DNA of 64,000 nucleotides from Salinarimonas rosea DSM 21201 (lineage in GTDB: Bacteria > Pseudomonadota > Alphaproteobacteria > Rhizobiales > Beijerinckiaceae), in contig NZ_KE386842.1 of assembly GCF_000429045.1 (NCBI RefSeq), forward strand, positions 62,001 through 126,000. Reading direction: 5' to 3'. Positions 47,065 through 57,971 of the stretch are shown here, one piece after another. The stretch's first letter is position 1. The number at the start of each line of letters is the position of its first letter. The notes below the pieces were generated by a model, which worked only from the letters and a program-made list of their open reading frames with translations, made no database searches and was not told the DNA's origin. A program made the translations under genes and the position numbers.

Positions 47065-47520
47065 ATGATCCTGCTGTCACGCCGTTCGCTGCTCGCCATC
47101 GCCGCAGTGGTGGACATCGCGCTGCACGCGCGCCCGACGCCGGTGGCGGCGAAGGTCCTGGCCCAGCGCCACAACCTGCCCCCGCGTCATCTGGAGACCG
47201 TCCTGCAGGCGCTGGTTCGCTTCGGCATCCTCAAGGGCGTGCGCGGCCCGCGCGGCGGCTACGAGCTCGCCAAGGAGCGCCGGCGGATCACGGCGGGCGA
47301 CATCGTGCGCGCGGCGATGAGCGTCACCGGCGAGGACGGGCTGCCGCCGCTGCCCGAGAGCCAGCTCGTCGACGAGGTCGTCGGCCCCGTGGTCAAGAGC
47401 GCCGGCGAGGCCTTTCTGGGCGAGCTCGACGCCATCACCGTCGAGGACCTCTGCACGCGCGCGGACGCGATGAAGGAGCCCGGCGCCCCCAGCGACGACG
47501 CGCTCGATTTCGCAATCTGA
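47065..47520 (+). CDS. Rrf2 family regulator without Fe-S cysteines (CymR-like)
   Basis: 151 residues. Winged helix at the N-terminus with LAQRHNLPPRHLETVLQALVRFGILKGVRGPRGGYELA, the Rrf2 signature. Only one Cys (in EDLCTRA), so no iron-sulfur cluster is expected. It lies 77 bases before cysK in the same direction, as CymR-type cysteine regulators do. Control of cysK is inferred. Confidence 0.85.
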   Translation: MILLSRRSLLAIAAVVDIALHARPTPVAAKVLAQRHNLPPRHLETVLQALVRFGILKGVRGPRGGYELAKERRRITAGDIVRAAMSVTGEDGLPPLPESQLVDEVVGPVVKSAGEAFLGELDAITVEDLCTRADAMKEPGAPSDDALDFAI

Positions 47521-47597
47521 TATGTGAATTCCAAAACAACCGCGACACCACCCGTGAAATCGGCTAGAAGGGGCGCAACCGAAACACGGAGGCTCTC

Positions 47598-48593
<996 letters not shown>

Positions 48594-48602
48594 GACGCCT
48601 CT

Positions 48603-48622
48603 CCTCTCCCCGACGGGAGAGG
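48603..48622. terminator. hairpin after cysK, resembling dispersed intergenic repeat
   Basis: CCTCTCCC-cgac-GGGAGAGG, perfect 8-base stem, 9 bases after the cysK stop. The CTCTCCC/GGGAGAG style recalls the repeat area at 20378-20582. Confidence 0.6.
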
Positions 48623-48679
48623 ACCGCCGGCGAGGCGGGGGCACTCCCGCAGCACGACAGAAGACCCGGAGGATCCGTC

Positions 48680-49531
48680 ATGGCCCATCCCGCCCTCGAG
48701 CCCGGCGCCACCGCCGTCGTCACCGGCGGCGCGGCCGGCATCGGCCTCGCCGCCGCCCGCCGCTTCGCCGAGGCGGGGCTGAACGTCGTCGTGGCCGATC
48801 TCGGCGAGGAGCGCCTCGCGCGGGCCGCCGCGGTGCTCGCCGCCGCCGCGCCGCGCGGCGCGGACGCGATCCTGGCCCGCGCCTGCGACGTGTCGCGCCT
48901 CGCCGATCTCGTCGCGCTCGAGGCGGAGGTCGCCGCGCGCTTCGGCGGCACCGACGTGCTCGTGCTCAACGCCGGCATCCAGCCGGGAAGCCGCGTCGAC
49001 GGCCCCCGCGAGGCGTGGGAGCGCATCCTCGCGGTGAACCTCTGGGGCGTCGTCAACGGCGCCCACGCCTTCGTCGGCGGCATGCGCAGCCGCGGGGGAG
49101 ACGGGCTCGTGATCGCGACCGGCTCGAAGCAGGGCATCACCACGCCACCCGGCGACCCGGCCTACAACGTCTCCAAGGCGGGTGTGAAGGTCTTCACCGA
49201 GGCGCTCGCCCACGACCTGCGCCAGGACCCGGAGTGCCGGATCACGGCCCACCTCCTCATCCCCGGCTTCGTCTTCACCGAGCTCACGGCGCGGGGCCGC
49301 ACCGAGAAGCCGGCGGGCGCCTGGACGCCGGAGGAGACAGTGGACTTCATGCTGGAGCGGCTCGAGGCGGGCGATTTCTACATCCTGTGCCCCGACAACG
49401 AGGTGACCCGCGCCGTGGACGGGAAGCGCATCCGCTGGGCGGCCGGCGACGTCGTGGAGAACCGGCCCGCCCTCTCGCGCTGGCATCCGGACTGGGCGGA
49501 CGCGTTCGCCGCGTACATGCGGGACGGGTGA
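48680..49531 (+). CDS. SDR family oxidoreductase
   Basis: 283 residues. TGGAAGIGLAAARRF cofactor site, NAGIQ, and YNVSKAG (Tyr-x-x-x-Lys). The Ser appears as ATGSKQGI. The ending FYILCPDNEVTRAVDGKRIRWAAGD is a feature of a subset of SDRs of unknown substrate. CCGGAGGATCC ribosome site. Convergent to the MFS gene. Confidence 0.87.
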   Translation: MAHPALEPGATAVVTGGAAGIGLAAARRFAEAGLNVVVADLGEERLARAAAVLAAAAPRGADAILARACDVSRLADLVALEAEVAARFGGTDVLVLNAGIQPGSRVDGPREAWERILAVNLWGVVNGAHAFVGGMRSRGGDGLVIATGSKQGITTPPGDPAYNVSKAGVKVFTEALAHDLRQDPECRITAHLLIPGFVFTELTARGRTEKPAGAWTPEETVDFMLERLEAGDFYILCPDNEVTRAVDGKRIRWAAGDVVENRPALSRWHPDWADAFAAYMRDG

Positions 49532-49580
49532 GGACGCGAGCACGTCGGCTCTGCCCTCGTCCCCATCCTCGTCGCGGGGC

Positions 49581-50852
49581 TCACCGGCCCGAGTCGCCGA
49601 GCGCCGCGTCGGCCTCCCACCCCCGCCGCAGCTCCGCCGTCAGCCGTCGCGCGATCGCGACGCAGGCGATCGAGAGTGCGACGCACCAGGCGCCCATGAA
49701 CAGGCTCTGGGTGGGAAAGCCGATGCCGAGGTCGATCAGCACGCCTGTGAGGCCCGGGCCGATGGCGGTCGAGACCACCATGATCGTCGTGGCGAGGGCG
49801 CGGATCGCGCCGAGGTGCCGCGTGCCGTAGACGTGGGGCAGGAGCACGCCCCACAGCGCGCTCGCGGCACCCTGCGTGATCCCGATCACGCCGAGCGCGC
49901 CCCACCAGGCCTCGACCTGCTCCGCCGGGAAGACGAGGGCGATGCCGATGCCCATCGGCAGGAGGAAGACCGGCAGGAGCCGCTGTGGCCCGAACCGGTC
50001 CGCCGCCCACCCCGCCGCGAGCGCAGAGACCACCGTGGTCGTCGCGAAGGCGGGGTAGCCCGGCGCCATTTCCGCGAGCGTCCAGCCCTTCACCGCCGCA
50101 ATGTGCGACTGGTGGAAGAAGGCGACGGTGCTGACGAAGCCCGGCGTGAGCAGCACCGGCACGAGCGCCGGCAGGAGCCAGTGCCGGACGGCGTCGGAGC
50201 GCGCCCAGTCGCGCCCGTCCTTCCGACGTAGACCCGCGAGGCCGGGGCGGGGAGCCGCCTCGCTGCCGCCGCGCGGGTGCCGCTCCTCCCGCAGCAGCGC
50301 CCAGAGGAGCGGCGCGACGACGAGGAGGACGACGCCCGCGACGCCGACCCAGGTCGGCCGCCAGCCGATCGCCGCCACCGCCGAGACGGCGACGAGCGGG
50401 ATCACGATCTCGCCGGCGGGGTGCCCGAGATTGGCGAGCGAGACCGCCCGCCCGCGCCGGGCCTCGAACCAGCGCCCCATCGCCGTCATGGCGATGTGGC
50501 TGAACATGCCCTGCCCGCAGAACCGCAGCAGGAACACGCTCGCGCCGAGCAGCCAGAGCGACTGCGCGGCCGCCATGCCGAGGGCCGCGAGGGCGAAGGC
50601 GCACGCCGTGAGCGGCGCGAGGCGCGAGAGCGACATCGTGTCCGCGACGGCGCCGCGCCAGAACATCAGCGCGGCGGCGGTGAGCGTCGCCACCGTGTAG
50701 AGCGTGCCCCAGCCGCCGTCGCTGAGCCCGTGCTCCTGCTTGATCGCGCCCGCGAAGAGCGCGATGAACCACGTCTGGCCGAAGGCCGAGGCGAAGGTGA
50801 GCAGGAAGCCGGCCCCGAGCCAGCGGGCGTTCTCTCGGATGAAGCTCGGCAT
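49581..50852 (-). CDS. major facilitator superfamily transporter
   Basis: 423 residues, 12 hydrophobic helices. N-terminus ENARWLGAGFLLTFASAFGQTWFIALFAGAIKQEHGLSDGGWGTLYT is typical of a class of MFS transporters with unknown substrate. TVATLTAAALMFWRGAVADTM forms helix 2 with the loop acid. Downstream of the SDR gene in the opposite direction. Confidence 0.9.
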   Translation of the reverse strand: MPSFIRENARWLGAGFLLTFASAFGQTWFIALFAGAIKQEHGLSDGGWGTLYTVATLTAAALMFWRGAVADTMSLSRLAPLTACAFALAALGMAAAQSLWLLGASVFLLRFCGQGMFSHIAMTAMGRWFEARRGRAVSLANLGHPAGEIVIPLVAVSAVAAIGWRPTWVGVAGVVLLVVAPLLWALLREERHPRGGSEAAPRPGLAGLRRKDGRDWARSDAVRHWLLPALVPVLLTPGFVSTVAFFHQSHIAAVKGWTLAEMAPGYPAFATTTVVSALAAGWAADRFGPQRLLPVFLLPMGIGIALVFPAEQVEAWWGALGVIGITQGAASALWGVLLPHVYGTRHLGAIRALATTIMVVSTAIGPGLTGVLIDLGIGFPTQSLFMGAWCVALSIACVAIARRLTAELRRGWEADAALGDSGR

Positions 50853-51075
50853 CTGCTGGGGGACCGTCCGGTTGCATCGTTCGCCGCGCCGAGGCCGCGC
50901 GGCGTCCGCGCAGCGCGGCAGGCCCCATTGGCCTACACCCTCCCGCCACGCGGCGCATCGTGCGGCGGTGGCGATCGGCGGTGCGCCGACGCGCGAGCCG
51001 AACGGTCACGCCTGCCCGCGCGTTCCCCCGATCCTCCGTCGTGCGGGTCTCCGGCCCCGGGCGGGAAGGCCGTCC

Positions 51076-51501
51076 TCAGGCCGGTAGGTCGAGGGCTTGC
51101 GGCCCGATGCCGAGCCCGATCATCAGGCTGTCGGCGATGCGGTGCGCGCGGTCGACGAGGAAGGCGGCGGCGTCCGGGGGGCAGACGTCGCGCGCGGTCG
51201 CCTCGAACAGGGCGAGCCAGCGGGCGAAGGCCGCCTCGTCGAGCCCCATGCCGCCGTGCGCCCGCTGGGGCCTGCCGCTGTAGCGGCCCGTCTCGCCGGC
51301 GATGGCCGACCAGAAGTCCACCATCTTCGCCAGGTGCGCGTCCCAGCGCCCGGCGAGCCGCGCCTCGAAGATCGGGCCGAGCTCGGCGTCGTCGCGGATG
51401 CGCGCATAGAACGTGTGGACGAGCCGCGCGACGTCGCCGTCGTGGATCGGGACCCGCGGCGCGACGAGCGGGACGCGGGTTCGTGCGGAGGCGTTCGCCA
51501 T
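51076..51501 (-). CDS. group III truncated haemoglobin
   Basis: 141 residues. FYARIRDDAELGPIF and KMVDFWSAIAGETGRYSGRPQRAH (the group III motif with the proximal-His area). Haem-binding protein, linked elsewhere to nitric oxide or oxygen chemistry. ATG 51501 has a GGAGGAGG site. Divergent from an NsrR-like regulator, sharing a 89-base spacer with inverted repeats. Confidence 0.9.
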   Translation of the reverse strand: MANASARTRVPLVAPRVPIHDGDVARLVHTFYARIRDDAELGPIFEARLAGRWDAHLAKMVDFWSAIAGETGRYSGRPQRAHGGMGLDEAAFARWLALFEATARDVCPPDAAAFLVDRAHRIADSLMIGLGIGPQALDLPA

Positions 51502-51556
51502 CGCCCTCCTCCAAATCAGGTATCTCGGACGCCTCTTTTCCCTACGCCCGACATCG

Positions 51557-51578
51557 GGGTATTGTCGATACCCGTATC
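51557..51578. promoter_or_regulatory. candidate Rrf2 operator, inverted repeats
   Basis: GGGTAT-tgtcg-ATACCC (51557-51573) and the overlapping palindrome GATAC-cc-GTATC (51567-51578) lie between the truncated haemoglobin and the NsrR-like gene. A dimeric Rrf2 protein could bind and control both. Confidence 0.45.
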
Positions 51579-51590
51579 GGGACATCCGTA

Positions 51591-52040
51591 ATGAAGCTGA
51601 CCCTCCACACCGACTACGCCCTGCGCGTGCTGATGACGCTCACACTGCTCCAGGACCGGGTCGTGACCATCGACGAGCTGGCGCGGCGCCACCGTGTGTC
51701 CGAGAACCACCTGCGCAAGGTGGCGCAGTCGCTCGGGGCGCTGGGGCTCGTCGCGGGCCTGCGCGGCCGCGCCGGAGGGCTGCGCCTCGCCGTCGATCCG
51801 CGGCGGGTGCGCATGGGCGGCATCGTGCGCGCCCTGGAGGACGACCCGGGTCTCGTCGCCTGCCTCGGCGACGCGCCGGCGGCCTGCGTGCTCTCCGGCG
51901 CCTGCCGGCTGACCGGCGCGCTGGCGCGGGCGCTCGACGCGTTCTACGCCGAGCTCGACCGGCTCACGCTGGCCGATCTCGTCGGCTCCGCGCCGGCGAT
52001 GCGCGCGCGGCTCGGCCTCGCGGACGCCGACGCGTCGTGA
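51591..52040 (+). CDS. Rrf2 family regulator, NsrR-like
   Basis: 149 residues. MKLTLHTDYALRVLMTL starts the winged helix; three Cys (91, 99, 105, spacing C-x7-C-x5-C) near the end resemble the NsrR iron-sulfur ligands (E. coli Cys91, 96, 102). Probably senses nitric oxide. Divergent haemoglobin gene is the likely target. Confidence 0.87.
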   Translation: MKLTLHTDYALRVLMTLTLLQDRVVTIDELARRHRVSENHLRKVAQSLGALGLVAGLRGRAGGLRLAVDPRRVRMGGIVRALEDDPGLVACLGDAPAACVLSGACRLTGALARALDAFYAELDRLTLADLVGSAPAMRARLGLADADAS

Positions 52041-52125
52041 CGGGGGCGGCCGCGGCGGTTTTCGCCCGTGACCCGCGCGGCGTCCCGCCCTAGTGTGCGC
52101 GCCGCAGCCCGCACGGAGCCCCGCC

Positions 52126-55122
52126 ATGACCGCCGCCTCGACCGCCCAGACCAGCCCCACCGCTTCGGCCCCGCTCGGGGCGGGGGACACGCTGATCCTG
52201 GTCGACGGGTCGTCCTTCGTGTTCCGGGCCTTCTTCCAGTCCATGAACCAGGACGCGCGCTACAACTACCGCTCGGACGGCCTGCCGACGGGGGCGCTGC
52301 GCATGTTCTGCGTCAAGCTCCTGCAGTTCCTGAACGACGGCGCCGCCGGCATGAAGCCGACGCATCTCGCCATCGTGCTCGACAAATCGGAGGGCTCGTT
52401 CCGCCGCGAGGTCTATCCCGAGTACAAGGGCCACCGGCCGGATGCGCCGGAGGACCTGAAGGCGCAGATGCCGCTGATGCGCGACGCGGTGCGCGCCTTC
52501 GGGCTCGAGCCGATCGAGCTCGAGCGCTACGAGGCCGACGACCTGATCGCCGCCTACGCCAAGGAGGCCTCCGCGCGCGGGGCGGACGTGCTGATCGTGT
52601 CGGCCGACAAGGATCTGATGCAGCTCGTCGGCCCGAAGGTGCGCTTCTTCGACTTCGAGAGCGGCATCAAGGGCAGGCCCGGCTACCGGCCCGAGCGCGA
52701 CCTCGACGAGGCGGCGGTGACGGAGCGCTGGGGCGTGCCCCCGAAGCAGATCGCCGACGTGCTGGCGCTGATGGGCGACACCTCGGACAACGTGCCCGGC
52801 GTGCCCGGCATCGGCCAGAAGACGGCGGCGCAGCTCGTGAGCGAGTACGGCGACCTGGAGACGCTGCTGGCGCGCGCCTCCGAGATCAAGCAGCCCAAGC
52901 GCCGCGAGACGCTGATCGCCAACGCCGACGTGGCGCGGCTGTCGAAGCGCCTCGTGCTGCTCGACGACGCGGCGCCGATGCCGGTGCCGGTGGACGACCT
53001 GCGGCTCGGCGCCTTCGACGCGCGCCGGCTGATCGCCTTCTTCAAGGCGATGGAGTTCACCACCGTGACGAAGCGGGTCGCGGCGGACTGGGACATCGAC
53101 CCGAACAGCGTCGAGGCGGACCCGGCGCTCGCCCGCGCGGCGGGTGCCGCGCGGGCCGGCGGGGGCGAGGATGGTCCGGACGCCGGCGCGGCCGCTCCCG
53201 TGGCCGACGAGGATGCGACGCCGGCGCGGGTCGTGGCGCTTCGCCTGAAGGAGGCCACCGACGTCGGGGTCGACCGCGGCGGCTACGAGCGCGTGACCAC
53301 GCTGGAGCGCCTGCGGGCCTGGGTGGACGAGGCGACCGCCCTCGGCATCGTCGCCTTCGACACGGAGACGACCGCGCTCGAGGCGCATGCGGCCGATCTC
53401 GTCGGCGTCTCGCTCGCCACCGGCCCGAGCCGCGCCTGCTACGTGCCGCTCCAGCACCGCGACCCGGAGAGCGACCTCTTCTCCGGGTCGGGGTCGTGGC
53501 TCCTGGCGGACCAGATCCCGATCGCCCGGGCGCTCGAGGTGCTGCGACCCATGCTGGAGGACCCGGGCGTCCTCAAGGTCGCCCACAACATGAAGTACGA
53601 CTGGCTGCTGATGCAGCGCCACGGCGTCGAGGTCGCGCCCTTCGACGACACGATGCTGATGTCCTACGTGCTCGATGCCGGGCGCAACAACCACGGCATG
53701 GACGACCTCGCCCAGCGCCATCTCGGCCACACCTGCATCGCCTATGCCGAGGTCGCGGGCTCGGGCAAGGCGCAGGTCTCGTTCGACCGCGTGCCGATCG
53801 ACAAGGCGACGACCTACGCCGCCGAGGACGCGGACGTGACGCTGCGGCTGTGGCGGGTGCTGAAGCCCCGCCTCGTGGCGGAGGGGAAGGTCACCGTCTA
53901 CGAGACGCTGGAGCGGCCGCTCGCGCCGGTGCTGGCGCGCATGGAAGGGCGCGGCATCAAGGTCGATCGGCAGGTATTGAGCCGGCTATCTTCCGACTTC
54001 GCCCAGACCATGGCGCGGCTGGAGGAGGAGATCCAGGAGGATGCCGGAGAGCGATTCTCGGTCGGCAGCCCCAAGCAGATCGGCGAAATCCTGTTCGGCA
54101 GGCTCGGCCTGCCCGGCGGCAAGAAGACGCCGTCGGGCCAGTGGGCGACGCCTGCGGCGGCGCTGGAGGAGCTGGCCGAGGCGGGACATGAATTGCCGGC
54201 TAAGATCCTCGAGTGGCGGCAGGTGCAGAAGCTCAAGTCCACCTACTCGGACTCGCTGCCGGGCTACATGGACGCGGCGGGCCGCGTGCACACCTGCTTC
54301 TCGCTCGCGGCGACGACGACGGGCCGGCTGTCCTCCTCGGACCCCAACCTCCAGAACATCCCCGTGCGCACCGAGGCCGGCCGCAAGATCCGCACCGCCT
54401 TCGTCGCGGAGCCCGGCCACCGCATCGTCTCGGCGGACTATTCCCAGATCGAGCTGCGGCTGCTCGCCCATATCGCCGACATCCCGCAGATGCAGGCGGC
54501 CTTCGCCGAGGGCGTCGACATCCACGCGACGACGGCGTCGGAGATGTTCGGCGTGCCGCTCGACCAGATGACCCCGGACCTGCGCCGGCAGGCGAAGACC
54601 ATCAACTTCGGCATCATCTACGGCATCTCCGCCTTCGGGCTCGCGGCGCGGCTCGGCATCCCGCAGGGCGACGCGGCGGCCTTCATCAAGCGCTATTTCG
54701 AGCGCTTCCCCGGCATTCGGGCCTACATGGACGAGACAAAGTCCTTCTGCCGCGAGAACGGCTACGTCACGACGCTGTTCGGGCGGGTCTGCCACTACCC
54801 GGCGATCCGCGCCGGCAACCCCGCGGAGCGCGCCGGCGTCGAGCGCCAGGCGATCAACGCCCCGATCCAGGGCTCGGCGGCCGACATCATCCGCCGCGCC
54901 ATGGCCCGCATGGAGGACGCGCTCGCGGAGGCGAGGCTCTCCGCGCGCATGCTGCTGCAGGTCCACGACGAGCTCGTCTTCGAGGTGCCGGAGGACGAGG
55001 TCGAGGCCACCCTGCCGGTCGTCACGACGGTGATGGAGGAAGCGCCCCACCCGGCGCTGACCCTGAAGGTTCCGCTGGCGGTGGAGGCGCGGGCCGCGGG
55101 GAACTGGGAAGAGGCGCATTGA
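52126..55122 (+). CDS. polA: DNA polymerase I
   Basis: 998 residues. 5'-3' exonuclease domain about 15-310; 3'-5' exonuclease domain with FDTETTALE near residue 410, and its acidic partners; polymerase motifs A (SADYSQIELR), B (RRQAKTINFGIIYG) and C (QVHDEL) in the last 350 residues. Start ATG 52126 after ACGGAG; an earlier GTG would add 11 residues. Insert of about 35 residues, Ala/Gly/Asp-rich, between the exonuclease domains. Confidence 0.96.
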   Translation: MTAASTAQTSPTASAPLGAGDTLILVDGSSFVFRAFFQSMNQDARYNYRSDGLPTGALRMFCVKLLQFLNDGAAGMKPTHLAIVLDKSEGSFRREVYPEYKGHRPDAPEDLKAQMPLMRDAVRAFGLEPIELERYEADDLIAAYAKEASARGADVLIVSADKDLMQLVGPKVRFFDFESGIKGRPGYRPERDLDEAAVTERWGVPPKQIADVLALMGDTSDNVPGVPGIGQKTAAQLVSEYGDLETLLARASEIKQPKRRETLIANADVARLSKRLVLLDDAAPMPVPVDDLRLGAFDARRLIAFFKAMEFTTVTKRVAADWDIDPNSVEADPALARAAGAARAGGGEDGPDAGAAAPVADEDATPARVVALRLKEATDVGVDRGGYERVTTLERLRAWVDEATALGIVAFDTETTALEAHAADLVGVSLATGPSRACYVPLQHRDPESDLFSGSGSWLLADQIPIARALEVLRPMLEDPGVLKVAHNMKYDWLLMQRHGVEVAPFDDTMLMSYVLDAGRNNHGMDDLAQRHLGHTCIAYAEVAGSGKAQVSFDRVPIDKATTYAAEDADVTLRLWRVLKPRLVAEGKVTVYETLERPLAPVLARMEGRGIKVDRQVLSRLSSDFAQTMARLEEEIQEDAGERFSVGSPKQIGEILFGRLGLPGGKKTPSGQWATPAAALEELAEAGHELPAKILEWRQVQKLKSTYSDSLPGYMDAAGRVHTCFSLAATTTGRLSSSDPNLQNIPVRTEAGRKIRTAFVAEPGHRIVSADYSQIELRLLAHIADIPQMQAAFAEGVDIHATTASEMFGVPLDQMTPDLRRQAKTINFGIIYGISAFGLAARLGIPQGDAAAFIKRYFERFPGIRAYMDETKSFCRENGYVTTLFGRVCHYPAIRAGNPAERAGVERQAINAPIQGSAADIIRRAMARMEDALAEARLSARMLLQVHDELVFEVPEDEVEATLPVVTTVMEEAPHPALTLKVPLAVEARAAGNWEEAH

Positions 55123-55195
55123 GGGCCCGGCGTCCCTCGCGGCGCAGCAACGGCTCGCACCGCCGTCGCGCGCGGGACGCGGGCGCCGCGCTGCG

Positions 55196-56329
55196 TCAGC
55201 CGTAGGTATGATCCTTCCAGGCGCCCGGCCCGCGCGGCGCGTGCAGCGGCCAGTCCGGGCGGGCCTCGCGCACCATCATCACCTCGGCGAGGTTCTCGCG
55301 GGTGAGCAGGCCGACGAGCCGCCCCGCCGGGTCGAGCACGAACAGGGCCGGCGCGCCCGAGGTCGAGAGCACGCGCATGCCCTCCGCGAGCGGCGCGCCC
55401 GCGGCGATCTCGGGGACGTCGCGCGCCATCACGTCGAGGACCGGGTCGCTCGGGCTGCCGTGGCGCAGCGCCGGGATCAGCGCATCGCGGGTGACGAGCC
55501 CGCGCGGGCGCCCCGCCCCGTCGAGCACGGGAAACTCCTTCTGCGAGGTGCGGATCAGGCACTCCACGGCGTCGTCGAGGGTGGCGCCCGGTGACAGCGT
55601 CTCCACCACGCTGACCATGGCCTCGCCGATGGTGGCGTCCCGCGTCGCGCCCTTCATCTGCACCTGCTCCACCTCGGCGGAGGCGGCGAGATAGACGAAG
55701 ATGGCGATGACGAGCAGGATCGGGTTCCAGAACAGCCCGATCACCGCGAAGGCGACCGCGGCGGCCTGGCCGATCCGGCCCGCGATCCGCGTCGCCTCGG
55801 CGTGCGGCCGGCGCATGGCGAGGAGCGCGCGCAGCACGCGCCCGCCGTCCATCGGGAAGGCGGGAATGAGGTTGAACACGACGAGGATCACGTTCACCGC
55901 GGCGAGGCGCGCCAGCAGCGACAGGCCGGGGTTCTCGATCTCCACGAGGTTCGCGGTATCGAGCGTGGCGCCGAGGACGAGGAAGAGCACGACGGCGATG
56001 ACGACGTTGACCGCGGGACCCGCGATCGCGACGACGAGCTCCTGGCGCGGGTCCTCGGGGATGCGCTCGAGGCTCGCGATGCCGCCGATCGGCGAGAGGA
56101 TGACCGAGGGCGTGCGGATGCCGTAGCGGCGGGCGGCGAAGATGTGGCCGAACTCGTGCGCCAGCACGCAGGCGAACAGGAGGAGCACGAACAGCGTCGT
56201 CGTCAGCGCCGCCTCGAAGCCGCCCGCGCGCCAGGCCGCGCCGGCGATCCAGACGAGGAACAGGACGAAGGTGACGTGGATCTTGACGACGGTGCCGGCG
56301 ATGACGCCGATGGGGAAGGACCAGACCAT
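55196..56329 (-). CDS. site-2 protease family (M50) metalloprotease with CBS domains
   Basis: 377 residues. HEFGH (His58, Glu59, His62) in the membrane and the second metal site Asp in [14 protein letters not shown] near residue 173. C-terminal half (about 240-370) contains two CBS domains, which bind adenosine nucleotides. Membrane-embedded protease; the substrate is unknown. ATG 56329. Confidence 0.92.
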   Translation of the reverse strand: MVWSFPIGVIAGTVVKIHVTFVLFLVWIAGAAWRAGGFEAALTTTLFVLLLFACVLAHEFGHIFAARRYGIRTPSVILSPIGGIASLERIPEDPRQELVVAIAGPAVNVVIAVVLFLVLGATLDTANLVEIENPGLSLLARLAAVNVILVVFNLIPAFPMDGGRVLRALLAMRRPHAEATRIAGRIGQAAAVAFAVIGLFWNPILLVIAIFVYLAASAEVEQVQMKGATRDATIGEAMVSVVETLSPGATLDDAVECLIRTSQKEFPVLDGAGRPRGLVTRDALIPALRHGSPSDPVLDVMARDVPEIAAGAPLAEGMRVLSTSGAPALFVLDPAGRLVGLLTRENLAEVMMVREARPDWPLHAPRGPGAWKDHTYG

Positions 56330-56541
56330 GGACGACGCTCCTCGCGCGCGTGCGGACCCCGGACGGCGCCCGCGGCGGTCGCACGGCGTGCGAACGCGAT
56401 CCTAGCAGCGCCGGTTCGCGGGCGCGACGGCGAGAGGGGCCTCGGCCGCCGCGCCGCATGCGACGTCTTGCATCCGTGAAAGCCCGCATGTCCCGCGGGC
56501 GTGCTAGGCTTCTCGTCCGATCAGCCGATCAGGAGGTCGCC

Positions 56542-57486
56542 ATGCAGCTCACCGGCATCCATCACCTCACCGCGGTGACCGCCGACGCGGCCGGGAACCA
56601 CGCCTTCTACACCGACGTGCTCGGCCTGCGCCTCGTCAAGAAGACGGTGAACCAGGACGACGTCTCGGCCTACCACCTGTTCTATGCCGACGGGCTCGCC
56701 TCGCCGGGCTCGGACATCACCTTCTTCGACTGGCCCGTGGGGCGCGAGCAGCGCGGCACGCGCGCCGTCACCCGCACGGGCCTGCGCGTCGCGGGCGAGG
56801 CGGCGCTGGCGTTCTGGGATAAGCGGCTCGCCGAGCACGGCGTCGCCCACGGCGCGATCGCGCGGCGCGACGGCCGTCTCGTCATCGACCTCGGAGACCC
56901 GGAAGGCCAGCGGCTGAGCCTCGTCGACGACGGCGGCATGGGCGCGGCCCATCCCTGGGAGCGTTCGCCGGTCGCCCCCGAGCATCAGGTACGCGGGCTC
57001 GGGCCGATCACGATCTCCGTGCCGGACCTCGCGCCCACCGCCGCCGTCCTGGTGCAGCTCATGAACATGCGCGAGGCGCGGGCCTACCAGACGCCGGGAC
57101 GGCCCGGCTCGACCACGCACGTCTTCGAGATGGGCGACGGCGGCCCGGCGGCGGAGCTGCACGTCGCGGTGGAGCCCGGCGTCGCGCCGGCACGGCCGGG
57201 CGCGGGCGGCGTCCACCACGTCGCCTTCCGCGTTCCCGACGCTCAGTACGACGCCTGGGCGGAGCGGCTGCGCGGGCTCGGCGTTCCCTCCAGCGGGCCG
57301 GTCGACCGCTACTACTTCCGCAGCCTCTACTTCCGCGAGCCGAACGGCATCCTCTTCGAGCTCGCGACCGACGGCCCGGGCTTCGCCGTGGACGAGCCGC
57401 TCGACACGCTCGGCGAGCGCCTCGCCCTGCCGCCGTTCCTGGAGCCGCGCCGCGCGGAGATCGAGCGGGGCCTGAAGCCGCTCTGA
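56542..57486 (+). CDS. VOC family ring-cleaving dioxygenase-like protein
   Basis: 314 residues, two vicinal-oxygen-chelate modules. First module starts [29 protein letters not shown]; second contains HHVAFRVPD and ends with [12 protein letters not shown]. Resembles MhqO/hydroquinone-type ring-cleaving dioxygenases. Metal ligands appear to be His7, His and Glu near residue 270. Ribosome site AGGAGG. Confidence 0.9.
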   Translation: MQLTGIHHLTAVTADAAGNHAFYTDVLGLRLVKKTVNQDDVSAYHLFYADGLASPGSDITFFDWPVGREQRGTRAVTRTGLRVAGEAALAFWDKRLAEHGVAHGAIARRDGRLVIDLGDPEGQRLSLVDDGGMGAAHPWERSPVAPEHQVRGLGPITISVPDLAPTAAVLVQLMNMREARAYQTPGRPGSTTHVFEMGDGGPAAELHVAVEPGVAPARPGAGGVHHVAFRVPDAQYDAWAERLRGLGVPSSGPVDRYYFRSLYFREPNGILFELATDGPGFAVDEPLDTLGERLALPPFLEPRRAEIERGLKPL

Positions 57487-57496
57487 ACGGGGCGGC

Positions 57497-57544
57497 GGGG
57501 AGGGTGCCGGGGAGGGTCTCGGGGAGGGTCTCGGGGAGGGTCAC
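57497..57544. repeat. four tandem 12-base repeats
   Basis: Four copies of GGGGAGGGT plus a variable three-base end (GCC, CTC, CTC, CAC) between the dioxygenase stop and tRNA-Gly promoter. Strand slippage could change copy number. No obvious coding or terminator role. Confidence 0.8.
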
Positions 57545-57574
57545 GAAGCACCCCGCCCGGGCGCGAAAACCCGC

Positions 57575-57603
57575 TTGCGGGCCGCGGCGGGCGCGGCTAT
57601 CTA
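57575..57603 (+). promoter_or_regulatory. tRNA-Gly promoter
   Basis: TTGCGG (57575-57580), 17-base spacer, TATCTA (57598-57603), about 10 bases before the tRNA 5' end. Confidence 0.6.
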
Positions 57604-57613
57604 TGGGGCCGAC

Positions 57614-57688
57614 GCGGGCGTAGTTCAGTGGTAGAACGTCAGCTTCCCAAGCTGAATGTCGTCGGTTCGATCCCGATCGCCCGCTCCA
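57614..57688 (+). tRNA. tRNA-Gly(CCC)
   Basis: Acceptor GCGGGCG pairs with CGCCCGC (57678-57684), then U and encoded CCA (57686-57688). Anticodon stem TCAGC/GCTGA encloses the loop TTCCCAA, giving anticodon CCC. T-arm TCGGTTCGATCCCGA complete. 75 bases. tRNA 3' ends are common integration sites; the accessory block begins just beyond it, though no integrase is seen. Confidence 0.95.
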
Positions 57689-57971
57689 AGCTCTCCTCCG
57701 GCATACCGGTGACCTGCCCGGCCCTCGGGCCCCGCGTGCCCGATCCGTCGTCGACGAGGACGCCTCTGCCTGGTGCGCGGAGGTCCTCGCTGCGTGCGGC
57801 GGGCTCCCGTCACACACGGGGTCGGCGTCGTACGCCGTCGCGGTACCCGGCGTCCTGCGCTGCGGCGAATGGACGGCGCTCGTCGGATACCGGATCGGCA
57901 GACCGTCCTCGATCATGGCCTGCGCGCTCGCGCCGCCCTCCTCCGGACGCCGGGGCCCCGCGCCGCGCACG

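Noticed and set aside
57625-57813. Minus-strand small frame over tRNA-Gly
   Set aside because: It overlaps a complete tRNA gene, including its CCA end.
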